From contig NC_057923.1 in the NCBI RefSeq assembly GCF_018873765.1, positions 10,242,413 to 10,306,412 on the forward strand: DNA of 64,000 nt, given 5' to 3'. The notes under the pieces are model-generated. The model worked only from the letters and a program-made list of their open reading frames with translations. It was not told where the DNA came from and made no database searches. Position 1 is the first letter of the stretch, and each line of letters starts with the position of its first letter. A program made the position numbers and the translations under genes. The DNA comes from Telopea speciosissima. Its lineage: Eukaryota > Streptophyta > Magnoliopsida > Proteales > Proteaceae. Shown piece after piece: positions 36,945 to 48,500 of this stretch.

Positions 36945-37010
36945 ACCATATGATTGGTGTATGTCGTTAGCTTACCGAAAGCTGGCGACATGTCAAACCC
37001 TCTCCCATAC
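36945..37010. repeat. Inverted copy of the 11.7-kb hairpin element
   Basis: ATGATTGGTGTATGTCGTTA, then GCTTACCGAAAGCTGGCGACATG and AACCCTCTCCC, is the reverse complement of 11705-11770 with some changes. The stem is TGTCGTTAGCTT/AAGCTGGCGACA (36962 onward). Confidence 0.65.
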
Positions 37011-37118
37011 CATACAATTATATCAAATGTTACAAAAGGCATTTTTATTCATGAAAATGTTAACTCCATTTACATTTTACAGTCGTATTTATTTCTTAAT
37101 ATTTTTTAGGGAAGCAAT

Positions 37119-37267
37119 TTTCTGTACAGGAGTGTGGCCTACGCTAGCACTCCCATGTCTCTATCTCTCTCCTCCTTAAAACAAGGGGGCAGAGGTGTCT
37201 TCTCACATGAGGAGGAGAGAGATAGACTCATGGGAGTGTTGGCGTAGGCCACACTCCCGGACAGAGA
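37119..37267. mobile_element. Foldback MITE with ~40-bp inverted arms
   Basis: The left arm TTCTGTACAGGAGTGTGGCC.. and right arm (reverse complement TTCTCTGTCCGGGAGTGTGG) extend through CTACGC.AGCACTCCCATG, then less perfectly through GTCTATCTCTCTCCTCC. The interior loop is about 40 bp. No clear target duplication. Confidence 0.75.
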
Positions 37268-37669
37268 ACTTTTTTCCTATTTTTTAATAGAACCAATCAC
37301 ACTTGTGAAATGAGCTTCCATAGTACTTTGGGTCATTAGGATTGATAAGTGTTCAACAAATTAAATGACATATTTTTTGGTAGAAAGACTCATTTGGTAG
37401 TTTAACTACAAAATTACATAGAATAAATTCTTTTGATATTAAAGCGTCTGGTTAAAATAGAGAGGAGGAGAATGTTGGGACAATATACCCTAATGCTTCT
37501 CATAAGTAGAGATGCCCATCCCTGGCTCTAACTGGCTAACTGCACACTTATATGCAATAGACATTTCAATTATAGATTTTAACAATATTTACATTGATAA
37601 AGTCCTCATTGGACAAGATAAATCAAATAATAAAGCATAGTTCTCTCAAGGCCATCCTTTACTGTTTTC

Positions 37670-38285
37670 CTACGTTAGTCAATCCACCACTTCTTAAGAA
37701 TCTGTCCAAACATATACTTGCCTTCATCCTTGTGTTAGATAAAATAATGCCCAGAATGACGATTTTGTAGAAGAAATTGCAAAGTGAAAGAGAACACACA
37801 TATATAAGACAAGATTTACGTAGTTCACCCCCAAGTAGGAAGGCTACGACCACGGTTGAGCGATAGTACGAATCCACTAATTAGGAAGCAAAATGCGAAA
37901 CCCTCTCCCCCATCTCTCAAAGAGATAACAAGATTATATAAGAAAACCCTAACCCCAGAAAGTACAAAAATGCCCCTCCCTCTGAAATCCACTCGATTTG
38001 GACTTGAACCGAAATAGGTCAAAATACATATCAGATCGAAGCTTTCGACGAGCACTACAGGGGCCATCAATCAAATTACTATAAGGACGGGGAAGTAATA
38101 AATTCGGATCGAAGACCTAATGGTCCAACGACAAGAATATGCTTAGAAAAATCGCAAGAGAGGAACACATGCCATTCCGTCTCAGTTTCTTTCCAGTAAA
38201 AACCACAAATTGAATCCTCAGATACAAACGTAGTCAACTTACTCTTTACTGGCAATGCCCCCAACAAACAACTTACTCTTGCTAA
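37670..38285 (-). pseudogene. LINE zinc-binding (zf-RVT) fragment plus unassigned repeat
   Basis: At 38267-38079 the minus strand encodes LPVKSKLTTFVSEDSICGFYWKETETEWHVFLSCDF, which follows the LINE zf-RVT pattern of paired cysteines and then an E..H.F..C motif. Below it, 37720-38070 has phrases such as AGAACACACATATATAAGAC and TTACGTAGTTCACCCCCAAG. These resemble plant copia LTR text, but no ends can be set. Confidence 0.5.
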
Positions 38286-38289
38286 TCAC

Positions 38290-39840
38290 TAGATGATTAG
38301 CATTCCTTCAATGCAAATATTTCAAGCTTATCTCTTCAGTTTATTTTTGTTAAAGGTCATTGAAGAATTTTTATATTTTTCTTTTGTTATAGGAGTTTCG
38401 TATTGCAATGTCAATGACTCTTTATGCATATGCTTCCTTCTGTCCAAGTATGTGCATTATCTCCTTAGTTTTTTTGATATTCAATCTATATACCCCATAT
38501 AAGTAGATTCTCACATCTATATCCATGATTGTGAGAAAACTATTGTGAAATTCTACTTCCATTTCTAGTGATAAATGGCTATAAAACCTATCCAAAAAAT
38601 GGACCATTTTAATAACTTGCTTATAATTGAAACAAGAAAATATATCTCTACACTGTTGACATAAAATAAGATGTAGATTGCATTTAATTAGTCCTTCATA
38701 TGGCTACTCATCCTAGTCATTGGTGCTATCAATAGTTACTAAGAAGGGATTAAAAACCTTAAGCCCATGTGTTTCTACATCAAATAAGTTTTCTATCTTC
38801 TTAATGCCTTTCTAGTTTAGTAATACAAACAAGTGCTAGCACATTTCCATGCAATTGCAAATATTTTGGTCCCTGAATGGTGTATGGCAATGTAGCTACA
38901 ATAATTATTTATTTGCGTATTAAAAATAAAAGTCAGAAAACTTAGTATCAGGGCACATCGATCACTTGTTGGTTCTAGGAGCACTATTGTTGGAGTTGGA
39001 TGAGTAGACCTCAAGGTCCTCAGTAAACTGGCAAAACTTGAAAAAACAAAGCACTGTAAAATTCATGACTATATGAAAAAAAGAGATGGATGGATTATGG
39101 AAGACGTGCATAAACATACATGAGAGACTAAATGATTGCATTTACGTGAATTGCCACATCACTCTTTCACATGGTACAAATGAAGCATGTCATAAGAGGT
39201 AGGTTCCTCTTTAGACGAGCCATTTGAATAAACTTTTCTGACTAAATATTAGAGAAGTCAAGTGATATCTCCTTAACAAGCTATTACTTCCATTGTTAAG
39301 CTTTAATTCTTCTTCTTCTTCTTCTTCTTATTATAACTCACTTGATTTTCATGAACCCCCATGATGATGAGAGAATCTCTTCATCCATGGGTTCCAGCGT
39401 TTCGATGAGACTTCAAAAGCAATGCTAAGGGCACTTAAGACATTCGTCATCTAAGGCTGAGAAGTCATTATGAGATCACAGCTGTGGATTATTTCTCTTC
39501 ACCCACGGTGAAAAAAACTTTCTTTTTTTTTGATAAATACTTTTTAGTCATGTGATTGGTTTGACTATCTATGTGAGAACCCTTCCATATCACTCTTGCA
39601 AATTTAGATTTTAGCTAGTATGGTCAGAAGCCACCTACTACCATTGTTTCTCATCCCTCACTTCCAAGCAAAAGAATAATTAAGAGCTCTCCTTTCACCC
39701 AAAAATATAAAAAGAGTAATTTTTGTTGTACAATTCAATTACGAGCAGCCTGAAATGGCAGGCTTTATGGTAACTTCACATTCCTTGAACTCTAAATGTA
39801 GACCCAAACAAAACCAATGCAAATTGAATGTTGCCAACCA
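38290..39840. other. Intergenic, no gene seen; TTC microsatellite at 39308-39330
   Basis: AT-rich sequence with a short (TTC)n run near 39308. A T run with GATAAATAC near 39524 may be another LINE tail remnant on the minus strand, without a clear duplication. Confidence 0.35.
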
Positions 39841-39849
39841 TTCAATTTT

Positions 39850-40008
39850 GGATCATTTCTCTGCCTTGTCCATTTTCCCAAGTTCCTCTAATAAAGGTGA
39901 AAATGATCACCCTATCCCCTACTCAAACACACTGTCTAGGTGGGATCCACTCCCCCTATTAGAAGAACTAGGAAAAATGGACTGGACAGGAAATGGAGCA
40001 GATAATGT
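39850..40008. mobile_element. Foldback MITE, ATTATCTGCTCC family, copy 1
   Basis: The left arm GATCATTTCTCTGCCTTGTCC / ATTTTCCCAAGTTCCTCTAAT is inverted at the right as ATTAGAAGAACTAGGAAAAATGG / ACTGGACAGG..GGAGCAGATAAT. The reading frame across it is a by-product. Two more copies lie at 61797 and 61998. Confidence 0.7.
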
Positions 40009-40439
40009 TCCTTTAATTTTACAGTACTTCATAACAAAAGGTTTCAAAGAAGCCATACTTTGATCCTACCTTGTAGAAGGACATACCATAACCAAACCAT
40101 TAGAGGTGATACAAGGTGGGTACCCACTTTGACTTGCCTCATTGTCATCCCTATTATTACCCAATAATCAATGGACACGTGGCAAAAAAAAGGCATGCTC
40201 CTTTAAAACCGTTTATTTGAATTAAACCAAACCGAATAAAGCATGACCTGTATAAATTGTTCATACTAAATTCTACAATCACGTGTTTTTGGTTTTTTTT
40301 TTTGGGGGGGATAGAAATCACTTGTTTTTGTTGAATTGTGTGAAATTTTCTGTTAAATGTTTCTTTGTTGAGTTGTGCAATAAGGGTTGAACATAATAGA
40401 TTTGACATTTTGGGATTATATCTTCATGAGGTAGTAATT

Positions 40440-41319
40440 TAGGGTATGCATGATAACACTTTTGTTTTTTTATTTTTCTGTTTTTTTGTTCCTGGGAACA
40501 AAAAAATAAGAGAAATCCGTTTGTTAATATCGGTTCATTTTTTGGTTCCTGGAAATGAACTAGGACAAAAAAGTTGTTGAGAAAAAAAAAAAAGAGCTAT
40601 AATTTGAAGCTTCTCTGTTCCAAAAATAAAAGGAAAAATTAAGAGAGTTGTTCTTTAATGAGCACATGGTTAATTTGATGGGCAAAACAGTTATTTTCAT
40701 GTTCAAAATAAAACATCACTTCCAATGCAACTTCAACCATCACTGTCGCCGCCGCCACCTCCACCACCGTTGTCGCCACCTCCTCCACCACTACTGCCAC
40801 CACCACCACCTCCACCTCCACCTCCACCACCACCATCGTTGTTGCCACCACGGCACCACCTCCACCTCCTCCACCACTACTACCACCTCCATCGCCACTA
40901 CCTCCACCGCCACCACCACCTCCATCGCCACCACCACCATCACCACCACCACCACCACCTCCACCTACGCCATCGCCACCACCACCTCCATCGCTACCAC
41001 CATCACCACCGCCACCACCACCTCCACTGCCACCTCCATCACCGCTACCACCTCCATACCACCGCCACTATCACCACCACCCTCACCAAATTTTTGGTAA
41101 TTCAATGACATTTTTAAAATTTTATAGAAGTTCTAGGAACAAAAATGATTGTACATAACAAACGCATTTTTGTTTCTTTTCTGGCCCAGAAATACAAATT
41201 CTTTTGCGTTAATAAATGCATTTTTTTGCCCAGAAATTTGTCCTAGTAACAAATTCACAAAAATTCATTTCTAGAATAGAAACATGACCTAGAAACAAAA
41301 GTGGTATCATGTAGCCTTA
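40440..41319. mobile_element. Candidate DNA transposon derivative enclosing a CCA-rich array
   Basis: The left end TAGGGTATGCATGATAACAC / TTTTGTTT and the right end (reverse complement) TAAGGCTACATGATACCAC / TTTTGTTT are inverted copies. Between them lie inverted GGAACAAAAA / TTTTTGTTCC-type blocks and the trinucleotide array. TAATT occurs beside both ends, but no exact duplication could be fixed. Confidence 0.55.
40741..41088. repeat. ~350-bp imperfect CCA/CCT/CCG trinucleotide array
   Basis: An unbroken run of CCACCA, CCTCCA and CCATCG-type triplets on the plus strand. It gives long Pro-, His- and Thr-rich frames in all three plus frames and a Val-rich frame on the minus strand; none is a gene. 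Strong strand asymmetry. Confidence 0.92.
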
Positions 41320-41599
41320 ATTCCTAGGTTTATTTATTTCAGTTGAATATTTCCATTTAAATTGAATTATCGTTTTACAAAAAAAAACAAAACTGAATTA
41401 CCAAAACTATATGTACGAACCGAATGAAACCGAATAAGAAACCCAATAAAACTGAGCCATTTTAGTTTGATGTTGAGGTTATGAAAATTATTTGGTTTTG
41501 ATTTGTACATATAGTATCTTGAATCGAACCAAAATTGAACCAAAAAAAATAAAAAAATAAAACAATAAAAACTAAAAAGATGCAGTGTACGCCTTGTCG

Positions 41600-42268
41600 C
41601 CTTAGGCTCAGAGAGTTGTTTTTTTTTTGTCCAAACAGAAATATAATAAATAAATAAATAAATAAAAATAAGAAGTGACTGATTTTGATTTATATTAATT
41701 TGATGAAGAAGAGGAAAGTTTGGTTGCGAGTCTGAGACTGTGACTTACTAGAGGTTTAGAATTGAGTCTTTGGGAGCAAGCTAGCTACCTATAGCTCTAC
41801 CTATATAATATAATACAAAGTCAGACATATATAGATTGACCATCGTGTCCTACTATACCACCAAGGCGTATGTTAGTACAAAGCATCGGCAGGAATTGGT
41901 GGGCATTTTAGCTAAAACATTCGGAAACGATTATACGTATAAAACAGTATGGGATGAGTAGAGTTCTGTTCTGCCCGACCTACCAGTAGTCCCGTACTGC
42001 CCTTGCTGCGCTACCAATTACACCCTTCGCTTCGCCGTCTGGATTCTGGCGTGGTCTCAAATAACTATTTCGTTTCTTTCTCCAGGGCCATTTCTTCCTC
42101 TCTCTCTCTCTCTCTCTATTTTTCTGTGAGGACTGAGATCGCGAGCGGAATCATCGCTTGGAAGGCGGCTCGATATCTCTTGAATTAGCTACTTCGAGTT
42201 GATTAGCTGTCGACCTGGATCTGAACTGTGGAGCGTCAATTCGATCGGGGTATCAATCTTTGCCATAG
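41600..42268 (+). promoter_or_regulatory. Likely promoter and 5' leader start of the SUO-like gene
   Basis: A TATA-like CTATATAATATAATAC lies at about 41801-41816, and a CT microsatellite at 42095-42118 is typical of plant 5' leaders. AGGGTTT-type motifs (telo-box-like) recur near 42328, 42387 and 42422. The transcription start is not determined. Confidence 0.4.
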
Positions 42269-42598
42269 ATGGTTGAGCCCTAATATTGGAATTCCCTTGT
42301 TTCGAGGCGTCGTATGAGCGGAAACTAGGGTTTTTGTTTTTGGAGAATTCCTGGAGATGGTAATACAAGTATTTGGAACGGATCTAGGGTTTCTTGCTCC
42401 TCGAATTATTGAACGACTTTAGGGTTTAGTGGATCGGGCGGTGGAATTACGGCGGGATTGATGTTTCTCGTTCGGGACGAAGGTGGGATCGAATTCAAAA
42501 CCGGCGAAGATGCAAGGCTATGCATGGGCGGGAAGGTGAGGAGAGGAAACGGAGGCGGCACATGTGGCCGGTCCCTGCTCTCGGTACGACGACTGTAG
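42269..42598 (+). promoter_or_regulatory. Five upstream ATGs/short uORFs in the SUO-like leader
   Basis: ATGs precede the chosen start (42520) at 42269 (4 codons), 42314 (4 codons), 42357 (21 codons), 42461 (45 codons, overlapping the main start out of frame, stop at 42596) and 42510 (9 codons, also overlapping). If they are in the mature leader they would limit translation of the main frame. Their presence in the transcript depends on the unmapped start site. Confidence 0.6.
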
Positions 42599-45500
42599 TT
42601 TCTGATTCTACCACATCATCTACCGCTGATCACTTCTGCAAGGTATCATACCTTCTATATCTTCGGGTTTATTTGCCTTCGTTCCGACTGTGTTTTCGAG
42701 TTGATTTGGTCGATATAGATCCATTGGCGTTCTTTTGTTGGGGCTTCGTGATGGTAAGCATCGGTAAGAGGAAAGAACCTGACTTTCGGGGACTATGGAA
42801 TCTGTGCATTGACGTTGATTATGGAATTCAGAATTCTATTACCTGTCCCTATTTACGCCTCTCCTCTTTGTATTTTTTGGTGGTGAATAACGAGGAATGA
42901 TTGGGAATTTGTTTGGTAGACTTGTAGTCGATGGTAGCGTTTTCATTCACTGCTTTGTGTTTTATTTTTTGATTTCCGTTTTTGTCTGGGGAGTGTCTTT
43001 GATACTATGCGTGTAGAGAGTTCTGTATGTTGTGAAAAATGGGAGTTGGAGTTATGGTTGGTGTATTGAATTCGATTCTTTTGTTTAGCTGAAACAATTG
43101 TAACAAGTTCTGGGGTTGTATTCTTCGTGGTTGATAGTTTCTGAACTGAATTTACAGGACAGTGCAGCCTCTTTGATTATTCTTAGATTGCCCAAGTTAT
43201 TTTATCGTTCATGCTCTTTTGGGTCAGATATTGAGTCGATTTTATGAAAAGTGAATCTGGTGATATTGCATTGCTAAGTTTGCTTTCATAAAAATCATTC
43301 TTGTTGAGCTTATTGAAACTTAGTGAAGTATGTTTCTAAAGCTTTTGGCTGCTTTTTGATATATCAATAACCTTTTTCATTTGTTGTCAATAAAAAAAAA
43401 ATTAGCTGTCTTGTGTATCAAAGACATTGCATGACATATTTGGATATGTATGTTGGCTGTGCCACACTGTGGATGTTGTTTTGGGTGGAAACCGCGTGGA
43501 AATGGTGATGTATGACCGAGAATTGGGCAGTTTCATATCAATTGATTTTTTCCTTCTGATGAGTGTATTTTCATTGTTTGACAGAACTTGATTGCTTTCA
43601 TGCCTGATGAGAGGATGAGAGCTGATTCCCTTATGACAATTCTTGGTTATGTTCTCTTCTACATTTGGAATTGAGGGACTTAAAGCATTAGCTTATTGGT
43701 TAGAAAGAACATAAGGGAATTTTTTTTTTTTTAATGTGGATGGTCCATTACCTAAACCTTCTTTCTTTTGAACTTGTCCTATTTGTGGATGGCTGTCGTG
43801 TATGGCCTCCTATGGTGTTTTGATAGCAAATTCTCACACTTTTCTTTTTTATAAGAAACTTTTCTCATTTGTTATGGGCTTTTGGTAGTAACTATTTTTT
43901 TATAATTCTTCTTACCATCTTCATTGAACATTGTCTCTAATTATATATTTTCACATATTACTATTTCAGTCTAGTTGAGTCCTTTTGCTATAATGTGAAG
44001 CTTCTTTATGGTTTTGTCATTTTCTTCGGCCTTTTAACTCCATCTTGTCTGATTTTCCATCATCTAGACACCTACTGCCTGGTCAGATCTAGATGCAGTT
44101 GGATTTTTATAAATTCCAGCTTGGTATCCAAAAACAATGTTTGCAGTTGCAATTAACAAACCTGTTGGTTGTTTCTCACCTGCTTGTTCATATCCCAGCA
44201 TATTTATCTCTGAAGTCTTTTGTTGAATTTTGGTACCATTAAGTAAGTATGATTTCCTTCCATGTCCACCTAATTGGGAGTCACTTGCTGGGTAGGGATA
44301 ATTGTTTAAATTGCAATTTTAAGTGTGTCATTGGCAGAAGTTCCTGTTTGGAGACAATAAAGAGGTCATTGGTTTTGATGTATGTATGAAATTTCTGTTA
44401 GGTGGTGGAAAAGGAAAATCTAATGATGGCGGCACTGATATATAATTAGTTGGCTTAGCTTCTTCCCTATTCTTCCTTTTGAAAACTTGTATTCTTCTTG
44501 GGGCCCACTGGATTCTGAATTCCTGAGTTTGTGGTCATCTGCGAAATTTTTTGTTGTTTAGTTTTGGATATGTTGCTGATTTTATGAAGATGGTTAATTG
44601 TTTGGCCATTCCAATGGTAATCCTATTTATGATTTGTTTTTCTATTTCCTGATGATCCAACCTCCAATTTCTCTTTCTTCGAGCACAGCTCTTATTTGTG
44701 ACTTGTAGTTTTGTTCTGTACGCTATTTTGTATTCCTTTTACTTATTGTACTTCCACTGAAGTTTCTCTTGTTTTGTAGGATGGACGCAAGATTAGTGTT
44801 GGTGACTGCGCACTTTTCAAACCCCCACAAGAATCCCCACCTTTCATTGGCATAATACGGTGGTTGACATCAGGCAAAGAGGATAATCTTAAGTTAGGTG
44901 TAAATTGGCTTTATCGACCTGCTGAAGTAAAGCTTGGCAAAGGCATTCTGCTGGAAGCGGCACCGAACGAAGTGTTCTATTCGTTTCACAAGGATGAGAT
45001 ACCTGCTGCATCGTTACTCCATCCGTGTAAAGTTGCATTCCTTCGTAAAGGTGTTGAACTTCCTTCAGGGATATCCTCATTTGTTTGTAGGCGAGTTTAT
45101 GACATTGCGGACAAGTGCTTATGGTGGCTAACTGATCAAGACTATATCAATGTATGCTTTGTAATTTTCTGTCTATGACCTGATTCTGGCATGTTTGCTT
45201 GCTGTTCTGATTAAATGTGTAGTTCTTATAATACTCTACTATTTTCCGTAGGAGCGACAGGAAGAAGTAGACCAACTACTAGATAAAACACGACTAGAAA
45301 TGCATGCAGCTGTGCAGTCAGGAGGGCGTTCTCCAAAACCATTGAATGGTCCTACATCAACACCACCAATAAAGACTGGATCAGATAGTGTACAGAATAG
45401 TGTCACCTCATTCCCTTCTCAAGGTAAGGGAAAGAAGAGGGAAAGGGGTGATCAGGGCTCTGAGCCCATCAAACGAGAGCGTTCGTTGAAAACAGATGAC

Positions 45501-48500
45501 GTGGATTCTGGTCATTTTAGACTGGAGAACATGCTGAAATCTGAGATTGCCAAGATTACAGACAAAGGAGGACTAGTTGATTTGGAAGGGGTTGAGAAAT
45601 TTGTGCAGCTCATGCAACCTGACAGATCTGAGAAGAAGATAGACATGGCTGGCCGTATAATGCTTGCTGATGTGATTGCAGCTACTGATAGGTTTGATTG
45701 CCTTGGCTGCTTTGTGCAGCTCAGGGGTCTGCCTGTATTGGATCAATGGCTCCAAGAGGTGCATAAAGGGAAGATTGGAGATGGTAACAGCTCCAAGGAA
45801 GGGGATAAATCGGTTGAAGAGTTCCTCTTGGCATTGCTTCGTGCGCTTGATAAGTTGCCTGTGAATCTTCATGCTTTGCAGACCTGTAATGTTGGTAAGT
45901 CTGTGAATAATTTGCGTAGTCATAAAAACTTGGAAATCCAGAAGAAAGCTAGGAGTTTAGTCGACACATGGAAGAAACGTGTGGAGGCAGAAATGAAAAT
46001 CAATGATGCTAAAACTGGGTCTGCACATGCTGTTTCATGGCCGAGCAAGCCTGGTTTTTCAGAAGTTTCACATGGAGGAAGCAGACGGACAGGAGGATCT
46101 TCTGAGGTTGCCGTTAAGAGCTCCATTACTCAGCCGTCTGCTTCTAAATCAGCACAAGTTAAGATTGGCCATGGAGATGCTTTTTCCAAGTCAACGCCGG
46201 TTTCTCCTGGGTCTGTGAAGTTGTCAACATCATTTCCTGCTCCTGTGGCTACTGGTTCAAAGGATTCACATTGCAAAATGGCAGTTAGTGGTGGTGCCTC
46301 AGATCCACCTCTGTCTACGATAAAGGAAGAAAAGAGTAGCAGCTCTAGTCAATCCCAGAACAATAGCCAGTCTTGTTCAAGTGATCATGCAAAAACTGTC
46401 GGTTCTTCTTGTAGGGAGGATGCAAGGAGCTCCACTGCTGGGTCTATGAGTGTGAATAAGGCTTCCAATGCTGCCTCCCGACATTGGAAATCAAGTAACG
46501 GTTTCCTGGGATCAGCTGCCTCTGGAGTTCAAAAGGAAACTGCAGTTGGCAAATGCAGCTCCATGACCAGGAATACCACTTCTGAAAAAGTATCACAGTC
46601 TGGACTAACATGTGAAAGAGCACCTGATACACCTATTGGTGATCATGGAGGTAGCCACAGGCTGATTGTTAGGATTCCAAACCCTGGCCGCAGCCCAGCA
46701 CGAAGTGCCAGTGGAGGTTCTTTTGATGATCCTTCCATCATTGTTAGCAGAGTTTCTTCTCCTGGGAACTCTGAGAAGCATGACAACTATGATCGTAAGG
46801 TGAAGGGGAAGAATGATGCTTGTCGGGCTAATATTGTGGCAGATGTGAATACTGAGTCATCATGGCAGAGTAATGATGTAAAAGATGGAGTTGTTGCATC
46901 TGATGAGGGGGATGGGTCACCTGCTGCAGCTCCTGATGAGCAGTGTAGAAATACTGATGAGATTGCTAAAACAACCGATGTATCTAAATGCTCATCATCC
47001 GGAAATAATCCGAAAACTGGTAAATTGTATGAGGCTTCTTTCAGTTCCATGAATGCTTTGGTTGAAAGTTGTGTCAAGTACTCTGAAGCGAGCACATCTA
47101 TGGTGGGGGATGATCTTGGAATGAATTTGCTTGCCAGTGTGGCTACTGGAGAGATGTCAAAATCTGATCTGGTTTCTCCCATTGGTTCTCCTCGGGGAAG
47201 CTCACCTTCACAAGAGGATTCCTTTATGAGTAATGGCGCCAAATTTAAGTTATCACATGAAGATGCTGGACCTCGAAGCCAAGTTCAGCCTGATGAGTCT
47301 GCAGATGATGACACTGAGAAGCAAGGTAAGATTTTTTGGGTCTTCCATAGCTTAAGGATGTATGGAACCATATCCTTGGCCTGAATTTTTTTTTTAAAAT
47401 TTTTGTTCTTCAGGGGACAGCAAAATCACATGCTCTGATGAGAAGGTAACAGGGGAGCGAATTGAGCAGCTTCAAGCACCCGGTAAAGGTTTGCAACAAA
47501 GTGGAGACTTGTGCTCCATATCCGATGGTAGACCTGACGACAACATAGGTTCTGCTTCCTTGACTGTGTGTACTCCAGAAGCTAGAGCAGATGGTGTGGA
47601 GGATGAAGGCGGCAACCAACTTCGGGAGAGGAAGAAGTCAGCTGTTCCTGGGGTCCATGATGGTTTATCAGATATAAAACTGAAAACTAGGAGTCCCCTG
47701 TTGGATGAAAAGAAGAAAGTTGATCATGTGGAAGGAAAAATTGCTAGTAGTAGTATAGCAGAAGCTTCTGATTTTGTCCATGGTTCGGTTGTTGATGCAT
47801 GTAACACAGACAATGCAGTTTCTATTACAAAAGTTGAGAAGGAATCTGTTGATGAATCACCATCGTGTCCATCTGTGGAATTAGATAGTGAGAACAAGAA
47901 TCATGTGCATTTGGGGTATAATGCTGGCGTTGCAAATGATCGGAGGCTACAGGGTGGTGTAGATCATGGGGCTGTAGAGTCAAGTGATAAGGATGCGCTG
48001 CTGCCCTCTGGTCTTGGTAATGTGATGGCTCCAGAAAATGAGCTCCAGGGTGAGAAGTCTGATGAGATGGATGTCAGAAATCATTTTGGGCAGAGTGATA
48101 GTCAAAGAAAGGAGCAGACAAGTAATGGTCCTACTTTTGATGAGCGAGGTGGAGCCGTGGGTTCAGTTGTTTCAGATCATGGAAATGAAGGGAATGAGGA
48201 GAAGAAGACTTCTGAAAAGAGGGAGCATCTTGAGACCTGTTCTGTTGGATCAGCTCCCAATGAAGAGTCGTCCCCAAAACCTGCTGGAGAAAATGACCAG
48301 GCCTTGAAGGCAACTGGATCAAGGTTGACTGGCCCTGAAGCAGACGATGTGGAGGAGTGTATGACCATGCAAGAAGCTTCTTCATCTGCCACAGCAGGAT
48401 CAGATATGGCTGCAAAGTTAGATTTTGATTTGAATGAAGGCTTTCCTGTGGATGAAGGGAACCAAAGTGAGCCAGTTACTTCTGCCATTCATCTTCCAAA

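Noticed and set aside
37659..38070. Possible copia LTR fragment
   Set aside because: Phrases resemble copia LTR text, but no TG...CA ends, partner LTR or target duplication could be found.
39755..40063. 102-codon plus-strand frame
   Set aside because: Its second half lies in a foldback MITE with two other copies in the window; no protein similarity recognised.
40648..41108. Long Pro-, His-, Thr- and Val-rich open frames
   Set aside because: All frames on both strands are open because the DNA is a CCA/CCT/CCG array; no gene-like start, end or homology.
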